A stretch of DNA of 64,000 nt, from assembly GCF_036884255.1 (NCBI RefSeq), contig NZ_CP145605.1, forward strand, positions 5,270,001 to 5,334,000, written 5' to 3'. Positions 1 through 8,355 of this stretch are shown piece after piece (the first letter of the stretch is position 1; every line of letters starts with the position of its first letter). The notes beneath the pieces were generated by a model that made no database searches, had not been told where the DNA came from, and worked only from the letters and a program-made list of their open reading frames with translations. This DNA is from Paenibacillus tundrae. Lineage in GTDB: Bacteria > Bacillota > Bacilli > Paenibacillales > Paenibacillaceae. Both the position numbers and the translations under genes were made by a program.

Positions 1-481
1 TCTCCTTAGTCTCGTTAATATAACGCAGAACACGATTTACCGCCGGTGCACGCATCCGATCCTTGCCCATAATTTCCACATCATCATAACCCGCATTTAG
101 GGCACGCTCATCCACATAGAAACTACGTATTCTTTGTTTAATCAGATGTTCATTCTGCCGAGCAATATGTTTGGAGCAAGGTGCTTTTTTATCTATAATT
201 TCGGGTTTGCCGTTAAAATGCTCTACTTCCAGCTTGCAAAAATGACCCTGAAAATCGTTAGGACAGTTGTCCAGTCCCGGACAATTCGCACAGTTCTTAG
301 AATCTTTGGCATACTGAAACAGCTTGCTCAGATCAGTCATCATCTGTGTATCTTTCAGTTCAGGATGACTCGCACGGAACTCGCGTACGTATGGATCATC
401 CATCAATTCTGCCGCAATTCGCCGAGACTGCTCACGAAAGGAAGGGTTAAGCTGCTGAAGCAGTCCTCCCAAGGATTCCAT
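1..481 (-). CDS. dnaI: Primosomal protein DnaI, N-terminal part (gene runs off the left edge)
   Basis: The visible 160 residues match the N-terminal domain of the Bacillus helicase loader DnaI. That domain binds the replicative helicase, while the AAA+ ATPase half lies outside the window. The start MESLGGLLQQL is preceded by AAGGGGG nine bases upstream. A cysteine cluster, CANCPGLDNC followed by a further Cys, fits the zinc-binding N-domain of the family. In B. subtilis dnaI directly follows dnaB; here dnaB is at 24024-25559 on the same strand, with a glycan locus between. The gene appears to have its own promoter at about 532-540. Identification is by pattern recognition; the missing ATPase half prevents full confirmation. 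Confidence 0.88.
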   Translation of the reverse strand, partial: MESLGGLLQQLNPSFREQSRRIAAELMDDPYVREFRASHPELKDTQMMTDLSKLFQYAKDSKNCANCPGLDNCPNDFQGHFCKLEVEHFNGKPEIIDKKAPCSKHIARQNEHLIKQRIRSFYVDERALNAGYDDVEIMGKDRMRAPAVNRVLRYINETKE

Positions 482-508
482 GGCTTCAAGCCCCCTTAAT
501 GGTGTCTG

Positions 509-594
509 TATAGAATGAACAATGAAGCGTTATTATACCATTACAATGGCAGAGTAACCTTCAATCGCTTTGTAATTCTACTGTTCATTCTATA
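509..594 (-). promoter_or_regulatory. 86-bp inverted-repeat segment holding the likely dnaI promoter
   Basis: TATAGAATGAACA at 509-521 and its exact reverse complement at 582-594 form 13-bp arms. Inside, on the minus strand, is TGGTATAAT (TATAAT at 537-532), a good extended -10 placed about 50 bases before the dnaI start. Smaller inverted repeats (CCATT/AATGG, TTACAA/TTGTAA) lie inside the arms. It could be a regulated promoter, a small MITE-like element carrying a promoter, or the junction of the inserted glycan locus. The rest of 482-703 holds no gene. Confidence 0.55.
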
Positions 595-703
595 GAAAAG
601 CAACCAATAACTCAACTGAAACTGAGCGGATACCTCTGGAAAATAGCACAATCCCTCTATACGATACAGTTGTCAGATCCTACAAACTAGAAGCCTGCAC
701 TTA

Positions 704-3568
704 TTAACGCCGAAGACCCACGGTTACAATTTCACATGCTCCCGTCTGCATGATCCATTCCTTGCTTGCAAAGGATACAGATGAAGCCCCTTCAATCTGG
801 CTAGCCTCATACGTCTCTCCCTCTTCCTCCAGTACATTGCTCTTATACATGGCTTCCCATGAAAGTGAGCTTGTCGGAGTTGCAGCAAGTCTCAGTGTAG
901 TCGCTTCTGTTGTCATGTTGTACCAGCGAAGCATCAGATCTCCTGAATCCGTATTGACCTTGAGTGATGAAAATGCCAACCCTTCCCCTTCCCATGCAAG
1001 TAGGGAATGACTAGGTGTGAGATCACCCGGGTGTACTTCAGTTTGTACCCGTGTCCACGGCACTTGGAACTGATAAGCCTCAATATATGCATCTGCAGAT
1101 GCGGTACGCCCATGATGCGGGATGATCTCCAGTTGAAACGAATGCTCGCCCAGACATTGGGCTTCTGGTGTCGGGAACAATCCCCAGTCTCCGAGTTCAC
1201 CGACAGCTCGCAGTAAGGTAACGGCGATCGTATTACGTCCATCCTGAAGGACTTCATACTCGTTCAGACCCAAGTTGGCAACGACTAATCCGGCCTGGTC
1301 TTCACTCACATTCACAAAGCTCTGCTGATGCTGCGTATTGCTAGGATTTTGCCACTCTGGTGCAGGGATATTGTCCCTTGTAGTGATTTCGAACATAGAA
1401 TCCGCATGGTGCACAGCGGTCTTCAGATCCGTTGGGAAAAGAGCCCGCACCCGATGATCCTTCGCTTGATTGTTAAAGGTCGTTTCCATGTGAATTCCTT
1501 TTCCACTTCGACTGAGCGATACAACCGTACGAATCTTAAACGGGATCATTCTTGCCGAACGTTGCGCTTTGCGGTATGGATAATAGATCAATTCCCGTTG
1601 CTCACGATCCAGTAACTCATCTGCAGACTCAGGAACTTCCCAATGATGAACAATTTCGTAAGAGACACGATAGGCTGTATCCTCAATGACTCGAATCTCT
1701 GCCACAAGATCTTGTGTTGTCCTAGCCACTTCGTTTTCTGGCTGTTTGAACATATACTCATTCCCGATATCGCCAACATCCTCGTATATACCAAGGTCAT
1801 GATATGTGCGACCTGTCTGTTTATCTGTGATCGAGAACGAACCGTTGTCTGCAATGACTACCGACAGATATACATTTTCCATACCACGCTCTTTATGCTG
1901 TAATGTGGCTCCATTTGAAAGTTGTCCATCATAAACTTCTTCATTAGATATCCCTTCACTGCGAACCCAGGCATATGCCTTCAAGCCAAGTGCAGGCACT
2001 TTCTCGGCTTCGAAAGTGATTCTGACCCGACGGCAGCTGTATGGCTGGCGAAAGCGATCATCTGGTAGATCATAACCGAATTGCAGACCAAGATCCTCTA
2101 CTGTGCACGGGACGGATGCCCCATGTTCATCAACTAGAATACGATTGAATAGATCGATTTCGTTCATCTCTAAAGCCATCTCTTCCAAGGAATAGCCATC
2201 GCGGAAGTATCTACGCGCAGCATCCAGCTCCATCTGCACAACACCACTACGTTCCCAACCTGTTGTATTGAAGGTAATGAGTGGCCGTGCATCCCCGCCA
2301 TAGCTGCTAAAGATGGATGTGTCTACCATGCTAGCGATCTCGCTGCTGCTCTGCTCAGCCAAAGCTTCGGCTACATGACGGCTCTTGTCGAATCGGGTGA
2401 CCATTTCGCGATGTACCTCGTCCACACTGCATCCACAGATACTATCATGGGGATGATTTTGCATTAACGTTTTCCAAGCATATGTCAGTTGATCATGCGG
2501 ATAGGCACGTCCAAGCATATATGCATAGGACGCCAGTGGCTCAGCCACTTTTTCCAGCATCGCTTGCCCCAATTGATTCATCTGTTTGAGATACACACGA
2601 GCGGAGGCCGTATTCACAAGGGTTCCCCAGCCATCGGTACGCTGACTACGTAGTTCCCCTTTTACCGTGGATAGCTCATGTTCAGCATTTCCTCTCAGTG
2701 CTTCTAGATAATCTGGAAAATTGGAGTGAACAAACTCGATATCCGGGTATAACTGTTCCGCCATCCGAATGGCTTCTGGCAGGTCCCGCTGGATCGGCTG
2801 ATGATCACAACCGTTCATGTACAACAACTCATTGGTCGAAGCATATTTCTCTGCGTCTACAAGCTTGGTTTCCCAAAACTTCCGAGCTGACGCCTCATCC
2901 ACCGGAACCTCATTCCCATTCGAGTACCAGTTAGCAAACAAAACCCCGAGCACTTTCGATCCATCCGGCCCTTCCCACATCAGCTCGGAGAAGCTGGACT
3001 CATACCCTTCATCTGATACCGTATTGTTAAAACCTGTAGGTTTAACGCCACGACCAAAGAAGACATTATCAATTCCTGATTGCAGCATGAGCTGCGGGGT
3101 CTGCCCAACGAGACCAAACGTATCAGGAAAATAACCGATCTTCGACGGTGTGCCATAACGCTTGGCATCCTGATGCCCAACTTGCATATTACGCACATTG
3201 GCTTCTCCACTCGTCAGGAATGCATCCTGCAAAATGTACCAAGGACCAATGATAATTCTTCCGTTACGGATATTTTTCTCCAGTCGTTCCTTCTGCTCTG
3301 GACGAACCTGGAGGTAATCCTCAATAATAATCGTCTGCCCATCCAAGTAAAAGCTTTTGTAATCCAGTCCCTCATCCAGTTGATCCAACAGCGAATCTAC
3401 CAGTTGTACTAAACGCATATGATGCTTCTCATACGGCAGGTACCACTCACGATCCCAGTGCGTATGTGAGATAATATGTGCTCTCTTTGATTTTGGAGGT
3501 CTACTTCCTGATTCCGTAGTTAGATCTTGGCCCGCTTGTGTGGTTGGTTCTGTATGTTGTTGGGTCAT
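704..3568 (-). CDS. GH38 alpha-mannosidase (MngB-like), 954 aa
   Basis: Predicted cytoplasmic class II alpha-mannosidase; no signal peptide. The N-terminal catalytic domain carries SHTHWDREW, with H37 and D39 as probable zinc ligands, and YFPDTFG with D149 as the expected nucleophile. QNHPHDS supplies the later metal histidine. GH38 enzymes retain configuration and remove alpha-1,2, -1,3 or -1,6 mannose; the linkage cannot be read from sequence. The start has GGAGAGG upstream and lies 4 bp after the stop of the preceding gene, so it is probably translationally coupled. It is the last gene of the mannosidase set. The closest enzyme type may be mannosylglycerate hydrolase, but the glycan context favours oligomannose. 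Confidence 0.9.
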   Translation of the reverse strand: MTQQHTEPTTQAGQDLTTESGSRPPKSKRAHIISHTHWDREWYLPYEKHHMRLVQLVDSLLDQLDEGLDYKSFYLDGQTIIIEDYLQVRPEQKERLEKNIRNGRIIIGPWYILQDAFLTSGEANVRNMQVGHQDAKRYGTPSKIGYFPDTFGLVGQTPQLMLQSGIDNVFFGRGVKPTGFNNTVSDEGYESSFSELMWEGPDGSKVLGVLFANWYSNGNEVPVDEASARKFWETKLVDAEKYASTNELLYMNGCDHQPIQRDLPEAIRMAEQLYPDIEFVHSNFPDYLEALRGNAEHELSTVKGELRSQRTDGWGTLVNTASARVYLKQMNQLGQAMLEKVAEPLASYAYMLGRAYPHDQLTYAWKTLMQNHPHDSICGCSVDEVHREMVTRFDKSRHVAEALAEQSSSEIASMVDTSIFSSYGGDARPLITFNTTGWERSGVVQMELDAARRYFRDGYSLEEMALEMNEIDLFNRILVDEHGASVPCTVEDLGLQFGYDLPDDRFRQPYSCRRVRITFEAEKVPALGLKAYAWVRSEGISNEEVYDGQLSNGATLQHKERGMENVYLSVVIADNGSFSITDKQTGRTYHDLGIYEDVGDIGNEYMFKQPENEVARTTQDLVAEIRVIEDTAYRVSYEIVHHWEVPESADELLDREQRELIYYPYRKAQRSARMIPFKIRTVVSLSRSGKGIHMETTFNNQAKDHRVRALFPTDLKTAVHHADSMFEITTRDNIPAPEWQNPSNTQHQQSFVNVSEDQAGLVVANLGLNEYEVLQDGRNTIAVTLLRAVGELGDWGLFPTPEAQCLGEHSFQLEIIPHHGRTASADAYIEAYQFQVPWTRVQTEVHPGDLTPSHSLLAWEGEGLAFSSLKVNTDSGDLMLRWYNMTTEATTLRLAATPTSSLSWEAMYKSNVLEEEGETYEASQIEGASSVSFASKEWIMQTGACEIVTVGLRR

Positions 3569-3572
3569 CGTG

Positions 3573-6500
3573 TTATCCTACCTCTCCGTCTTGTTGTACA
3601 ATCTCAACCTCATCAGGACGATACACTGCAAGCAACTTACCATCTGAGTCTGTGGCAAACAGCACGGAGCGATCTTTCTCCAGTTGGAACGTATATGAAA
3701 CGCCGGTACGTTTATCTCTTACTTGTACTTGATGATTCATTGAAGACTCTGATACAAACACAAATACATTCCCTTTTGGAAAATTAAGCTTCCGACCGTA
3801 GATTCCCGCAATGTCTCCGCCAGATCTCCATTCAAGCTCCTCATGCACACCGGCAATACCGGTCGCATAACGATACAACGCTGCCAGCGGCTCATCCCGT
3901 CCGTTTAACTCCAGTGGTAGCGGCGTCCAGATCAACTTACCTTTTCCCCAGGTCTTAACAGTTACCTCATCCGGCTTGCTATAATCCCGACTAGATAACG
4001 TCTCCTTCGCCACCTCAGCAATGCGACGCCGTCCATAAGTCACACGGTGATTTACTCCATTAAGACTTAACATTTCTTCCCGCTGTACGTTACCCAATGT
4101 GCGTTTACCTACGATATGATCCGCAAAGTCATTTGGCTTCCAGTAGGCATCCAACCCAAGTGGCCCAGTGATAAGCAAACTTATTCCTTTTTGCTCCGTA
4201 AACGCAAACAATTGACGCAATGCATCACGATCCATATTGTGTACACTCGGTACAATCACTAGCTTCGGTGGTTGCTGCTCCAAAGCTTCGAGATGATACT
4301 CCGATACGGCACGGAATGGTAGTTTGAGATCATAAGACATCACACGCGTGAGCTTGGTTGTAGCATCATAAGCCAGGGAACGGTTCGAAAAGTCGTTAGA
4401 ATAGGGGAATACCACCGCAATCTCCTCAAGCTCCCGATCCTCGAAGAGATTACGAACCTCATAGATAAATCGTCCATAAGCGTACGATACATCCGCCTCC
4501 GGTTTCTCCGTACCATCTGCGCGAAGCGCTCCAATATGGGACTCATTCGCATTATCCATATAGAAATTGGTATTCCAGATCCATTGCACCGCTCCTGCAC
4601 CCCCTGTAGCAAACGCATAAGCGTATTTGCGTTCAAGAATGTTATGGAGTTCTGCCTCTGAGCGTTTGGCTCTTCCGTCCGGTGTTTCCACATACATGAT
4701 GCCCGTCTCCTGGACGAGATTGGGCTTATGTGGCGTTTTGGTAAAAATGCCATCCCAGATCAGATCATCGTTCAGCCACCAGGAATGTACCGTTGTGTAG
4801 TCCACCTCACGCTCATAAAAGAATGGCGAAGGACGCTGTGCGCCAAGGGCTTCATCCTGTCCAACCGTGACCAGATGATTGGGTACCAGATCCTTAATTG
4901 CATGAACAAGTTCTTGAACCCATGTATTGTGCATCTCCATAGAAAAGAGACAATAATCAAGCCAGCGCGTTCCTTTCTTCGCCTTGTGCATATCCTGTAC
5001 GTCAAAATTAATGTCTTCCGGCTCCGGAATGACTGCGGCTGCAAAATGGGGAAGCTGCTGAGGCGACATGTTCCATGCCTCCTGAAGCACTTCAATCGAT
5101 TCATGCCGCTGTTGCAGCCACTCCACAAAAGCCTGCTGTTCATGCGAATCCCTAGCAGAACGTGGACCATCCGAGAAAATACGTACTGGATCGAACATGG
5201 ATGGCTCGTTAATCAGATCCCAATCCACATGGGTCGTATGTTTATGTCGACTGACGATACTGCGGATAAAACGCTTCTGTGCCTCAACACTTTGTGGATC
5301 CAAATATGGATTCGTGCCTTCCCACGTCTCGGGTGTAAAGGAGAAGAACGTGAAAGTTACCTGCAAGCCGTGGCGCTTAGCCGTTAACAGGAAGGCATCA
5401 ATCGCACGAAGTACATCCTCTGCCATATGACCATCCACCTGCATCATATTACGATAGGCTGTCCAGATACCTGTCCGAATCCAGTTAATGCCCGCTTTCG
5501 CCATCTGTGCCATATCCCGATCCCATACGTCTGCATTCGGCAAGAACAGGAATTTACGTGCTACATCAGAGGTCATATAGGTCATACCAACCACAGGCAA
5601 TGGCCGGCCGTCTTTTACAAAATAATCTCTACTGCGGGTGATGACCTCTCCCTCTTCAAGCAATGGAGCATCCTGTCCCCAGAAGCCTTGGCGCAGAATC
5701 CGAACTTCCCCGTCCGCTGCCTGAGCGCGACATATGATACGGTATAGTCCAGGCTGCACAGTAATTGGAAGGGGCAGGCGATTGAACTGCTGTTCACCGG
5801 AAAGCTCCATCTCGATCTGGTGACTCCATACGTTTTCGGATGTACCTTTTGCACGATCCTCCCGTTCAATCGTTACATCAAATGTCCACAATTCAGGCGA
5901 AATAGATCTGAGTCCTGTACGATTTAAACTCTGGCCTTGGAGGGTCAAAACGGGCCGTTCACCAAGCTCGTAAGTAGCATAATTCGGTTTCAGAGACAGC
6001 TCGGTTACTCCTTTGGCACAGAACTGTGCCCATCTCAACATCTCCGTCGCACCATCCTGCTCCCAAAAGGAGGTCGTAAGTGGCACATGGACAAACATCC
6101 AGCGTGAACCACTAAACGTACTGCGTGAATTTTCCCATAACACAACAGGAGCTGAGATTTTACGTTCATCCTTACTACATCCACACAGCAGCGGGTAGAT
6201 CTGTGTACTCATCGTTCCAGCCGAGCCCATCTGGTGAGGTAGATCGCTGTTTTTGGTCGTGTGCGGAACTAGATTCCACGTGTCAGCGATCTGAAACAGT
6301 CCCTCTTTGCCAGCAAGGAGTGGAATTTGTTCTGTAGCGGTAATCGTGTGAACTTTGGCTGAAGATACACTTAAAGCCTCATGAATGTATAGTTCTTGAT
6401 GATATGCCGTTTGCTCCGATTCCACGATCCATACTCCGGACTCATCTCGCACAGGTCGCTTAAACGGCGCACCTCCGACACTGATCAGACTTCCCCCCTG

Positions 6501-6746
6501 CTGTAGGTAAGCGATAATTGCTGTCCATGCTGATTTAGGGAAATAGGGTGCGTGCAGATTTACTAGACACCCTTCACCTACGGTGGAATTTAGCAGCTCA
6601 GCTAGTCGATGCGCATCTACAACAACAATCTCTTGTGTCGCTTGCCATGTATTCAAAGCCTGCTTAGAAGGTAGAGCACTTTCTATCGGAAAATTCGGGT
6701 CAGCAAAAATGATTAATGTTGGTCTGTTCATCTGTGTATTGCTCAT
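3573..6746 (-). CDS. Large GH-A clan glycoside hydrolase (GH5/GH42-like), possible beta-mannosidase, 1057 aa
   Basis: No signal peptide, so probably cytoplasmic. The N-terminal ~250 residues look like an alpha/beta amidotransferase-like domain. A TIM barrel follows, with WDLINEP (acid/base E514) and LVQETG (nucleophile E680), the two-glutamate arrangement of retaining clan GH-A enzymes. After the barrel comes another alpha/beta domain (about 760-900) and a beta-rich C-terminus, a layout like GH42 enzymes. The start overlaps the GH125 stop by ATGA. In this locus every other step of high-mannose breakdown has a candidate except cleavage of the core Man-beta-1,4-GlcNAc bond, so beta-mannosidase activity is an inference from context. 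Beta-galactosidase or another beta-glycosidase remains possible. Confidence 0.72.
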   Translation of the reverse strand: MSNTQMNRPTLIIFADPNFPIESALPSKQALNTWQATQEIVVVDAHRLAELLNSTVGEGCLVNLHAPYFPKSAWTAIIAYLQQGGSLISVGGAPFKRPVRDESGVWIVESEQTAYHQELYIHEALSVSSAKVHTITATEQIPLLAGKEGLFQIADTWNLVPHTTKNSDLPHQMGSAGTMSTQIYPLLCGCSKDERKISAPVVLWENSRSTFSGSRWMFVHVPLTTSFWEQDGATEMLRWAQFCAKGVTELSLKPNYATYELGERPVLTLQGQSLNRTGLRSISPELWTFDVTIEREDRAKGTSENVWSHQIEMELSGEQQFNRLPLPITVQPGLYRIICRAQAADGEVRILRQGFWGQDAPLLEEGEVITRSRDYFVKDGRPLPVVGMTYMTSDVARKFLFLPNADVWDRDMAQMAKAGINWIRTGIWTAYRNMMQVDGHMAEDVLRAIDAFLLTAKRHGLQVTFTFFSFTPETWEGTNPYLDPQSVEAQKRFIRSIVSRHKHTTHVDWDLINEPSMFDPVRIFSDGPRSARDSHEQQAFVEWLQQRHESIEVLQEAWNMSPQQLPHFAAAVIPEPEDINFDVQDMHKAKKGTRWLDYCLFSMEMHNTWVQELVHAIKDLVPNHLVTVGQDEALGAQRPSPFFYEREVDYTTVHSWWLNDDLIWDGIFTKTPHKPNLVQETGIMYVETPDGRAKRSEAELHNILERKYAYAFATGGAGAVQWIWNTNFYMDNANESHIGALRADGTEKPEADVSYAYGRFIYEVRNLFEDRELEEIAVVFPYSNDFSNRSLAYDATTKLTRVMSYDLKLPFRAVSEYHLEALEQQPPKLVIVPSVHNMDRDALRQLFAFTEQKGISLLITGPLGLDAYWKPNDFADHIVGKRTLGNVQREEMLSLNGVNHRVTYGRRRIAEVAKETLSSRDYSKPDEVTVKTWGKGKLIWTPLPLELNGRDEPLAALYRYATGIAGVHEELEWRSGGDIAGIYGRKLNFPKGNVFVFVSESSMNHQVQVRDKRTGVSYTFQLEKDRSVLFATDSDGKLLAVYRPDEVEIVQQDGEVG

Positions 6747-8062
6747 AGCAAGCCAGCCTTCATCGATTTATAAATCAACTGGGAGAACAGGCTGTTCGAC
6801 CATGCAAACCATTTTCGTGTAAAAATGGTTGGATCATCCGCATGAAAGCCTTCATGCATATAACCGGTGTCCGCATCTGTCGCTTCAAGCATGCGAATGA
6901 TCTCTAGCTTTTCCTCGTCTGATTGTGCAGTCAATCCTTGCATTGATAAGCCCATATGCCAGATGTAATTCGGTGGTGTGTGCGGGCTGCCGATTCCTTT
7001 GGCAACTTTGCCTTCATAATAGAAAGGATTCTGTTTGCTTAGAGCAAACCGGCGAGTATTTTGATAAATCGGATCATCCGCTGTGACGTAACCGAGATAT
7101 GGAATAGACATGAGTCCAGGTGTGCCCGCATCGTCCATTAGACAATAGTTTCCGTAGCCATCCGTTTCGTACGCATAGATCGGTCCAAATTCAGGATGTC
7201 GATAAATCCCGTACAGTTGAATACCATGATCCACGTCCTGCTCCAGATCCTTAAGCTCCTGCAACAATGCCATATCTCTGAACACCCATTCCGCAAACTC
7301 CTGCATTTGGCGCAAAGCAACAACCGCGAACATATTTCCCGGGATGTTGTAGTGGAAGTCACACGCATCGTCACTGGAACGGAAGCCTGACCAGATCATT
7401 CCCGTATAATTCACAGGCATGCCTTTACCATGATTACGGAGAGAGTCTGTTGGGATACCATTATTACGTGTGAAACGATAAGGGGATTGCTCCATATGGT
7501 GCTGTTCTACTTTGAACAGATCAACAATTTTACGCATCGCCGCCTTGAAGCTGGTATCGAAAATATCCGTCAGTTCGGTTTCTTTCCAATATAAATACGC
7601 CAATCTCACAACGAAGCATAAGGAGTCAATTTCGAATTTGCGTTCCCATACCCATGGCGACATGTCCGTCTCGTCCGTTGTGTTCCAGTGCCAGTCATTA
7701 GCGGTTTCGTTGAAGGCATTGGCATACGGATCAATGTGCACATATTGGATGTGACGCTTAATCAGCCCGCCAATCATGCGTTGCAGATCCTCGTCTTCCT
7801 TGGCAAACGGAAGATAGTGTATCACCTGTTCCACAGAATCACGCAGCCAGGAAGCTGGAATATCTCCAGTAATAACAAACGTGGTACCATCCTCCATTAA
7901 CTTCGTTGTTGTCTCGATCGTATTGGGAAAACAGTTCTTGAATAACTGAAGCAGCTTCGGTCGGTGAGCCAGCTTCTGTTCCGCTTCTTCCAACACCGCC
8001 TGAATGGATTGTGGCAAAGCAACAGGTGGCATCGGTATTTTTGGTAATCTGAATTGTTCCAT
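6743..8062 (-). CDS. GH125 exo-alpha-1,6-mannosidase, 439 aa
   Basis: Matches the metal-independent GH125 family (formerly DUF1237): TGDIPASWLRDS near residue 66, WERKFEIDSLC, and FHYNIPGNMFA. Characterised members are inverting exo-alpha-1,6-mannosidases acting on N-glycan fragments. No signal peptide. An in-frame GTG four codons upstream (8074) overlaps the AGAGGAG ribosome-binding site, so the ATG at 8062 is the better start. The stop overlaps the next start by ATGA. The preceding 293 bp contain a dispersed repeat, so this may begin a second transcription unit. Confidence 0.93.
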   Translation of the reverse strand: MEQFRLPKIPMPPVALPQSIQAVLEEAEQKLAHRPKLLQLFKNCFPNTIETTTKLMEDGTTFVITGDIPASWLRDSVEQVIHYLPFAKEDEDLQRMIGGLIKRHIQYVHIDPYANAFNETANDWHWNTTDETDMSPWVWERKFEIDSLCFVVRLAYLYWKETELTDIFDTSFKAAMRKIVDLFKVEQHHMEQSPYRFTRNNGIPTDSLRNHGKGMPVNYTGMIWSGFRSSDDACDFHYNIPGNMFAVVALRQMQEFAEWVFRDMALLQELKDLEQDVDHGIQLYGIYRHPEFGPIYAYETDGYGNYCLMDDAGTPGLMSIPYLGYVTADDPIYQNTRRFALSKQNPFYYEGKVAKGIGSPHTPPNYIWHMGLSMQGLTAQSDEEKLEIIRMLEATDADTGYMHEGFHADDPTIFTRKWFAWSNSLFSQLIYKSMKAGLL

Positions 8063-8159
8063 AGATGAATGCACTCCTCTAAATAAATTGAATGATGTTT
8101 AGCTATGTAAACTCACCAGTAATACTCACACCAGGCACTGCGATGACAGAATAACCTTA

Positions 8160-8310
8160 CGATCGCTCTTACCCCCAGATTTTTGATTCACTTTTCTAAA
8201 GGGTAAAATCCGGGGATTGCTTATGCTTTCGATGTAGCTTTCTTTCAGAAAGCTTTCAGGCGACCGCTACGCTTCTTCAGGTTTTTTCTGTCCTCTCCGT
8301 TAACGTGTGA
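8160..8310. repeat. Diverged copy of the 250-bp dispersed repeat
   Basis: This stretch aligns by eye with the tandem repeat at 38171-38663. Shared blocks include GATCGCT, a central hairpin around AAATCCG, GCTTATGCTT, GATGTAGCTTTCTT, CAGAAAGCTTT, CGCTTCTTCAG and GTCC(C)CTCC. It lies in the non-coding gap (8063-8355) between the GH38 and GH125 genes. Nothing else recognisable is in this gap apart from the GH125 ribosome-binding site. Confidence 0.7.
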
Positions 8311-8355
8311 ATAAAGAGCTGAACATACATAGCCTAGAGAATATTTCAAAAACGT

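Noticed and set aside
4728..5387. 219-codon plus-strand frame within the GH-A enzyme gene
   Set aside because: Lies opposite catalytic-domain codons with clear motifs; low-complexity, Cys/Trp/His-rich product typical of antisense reading.
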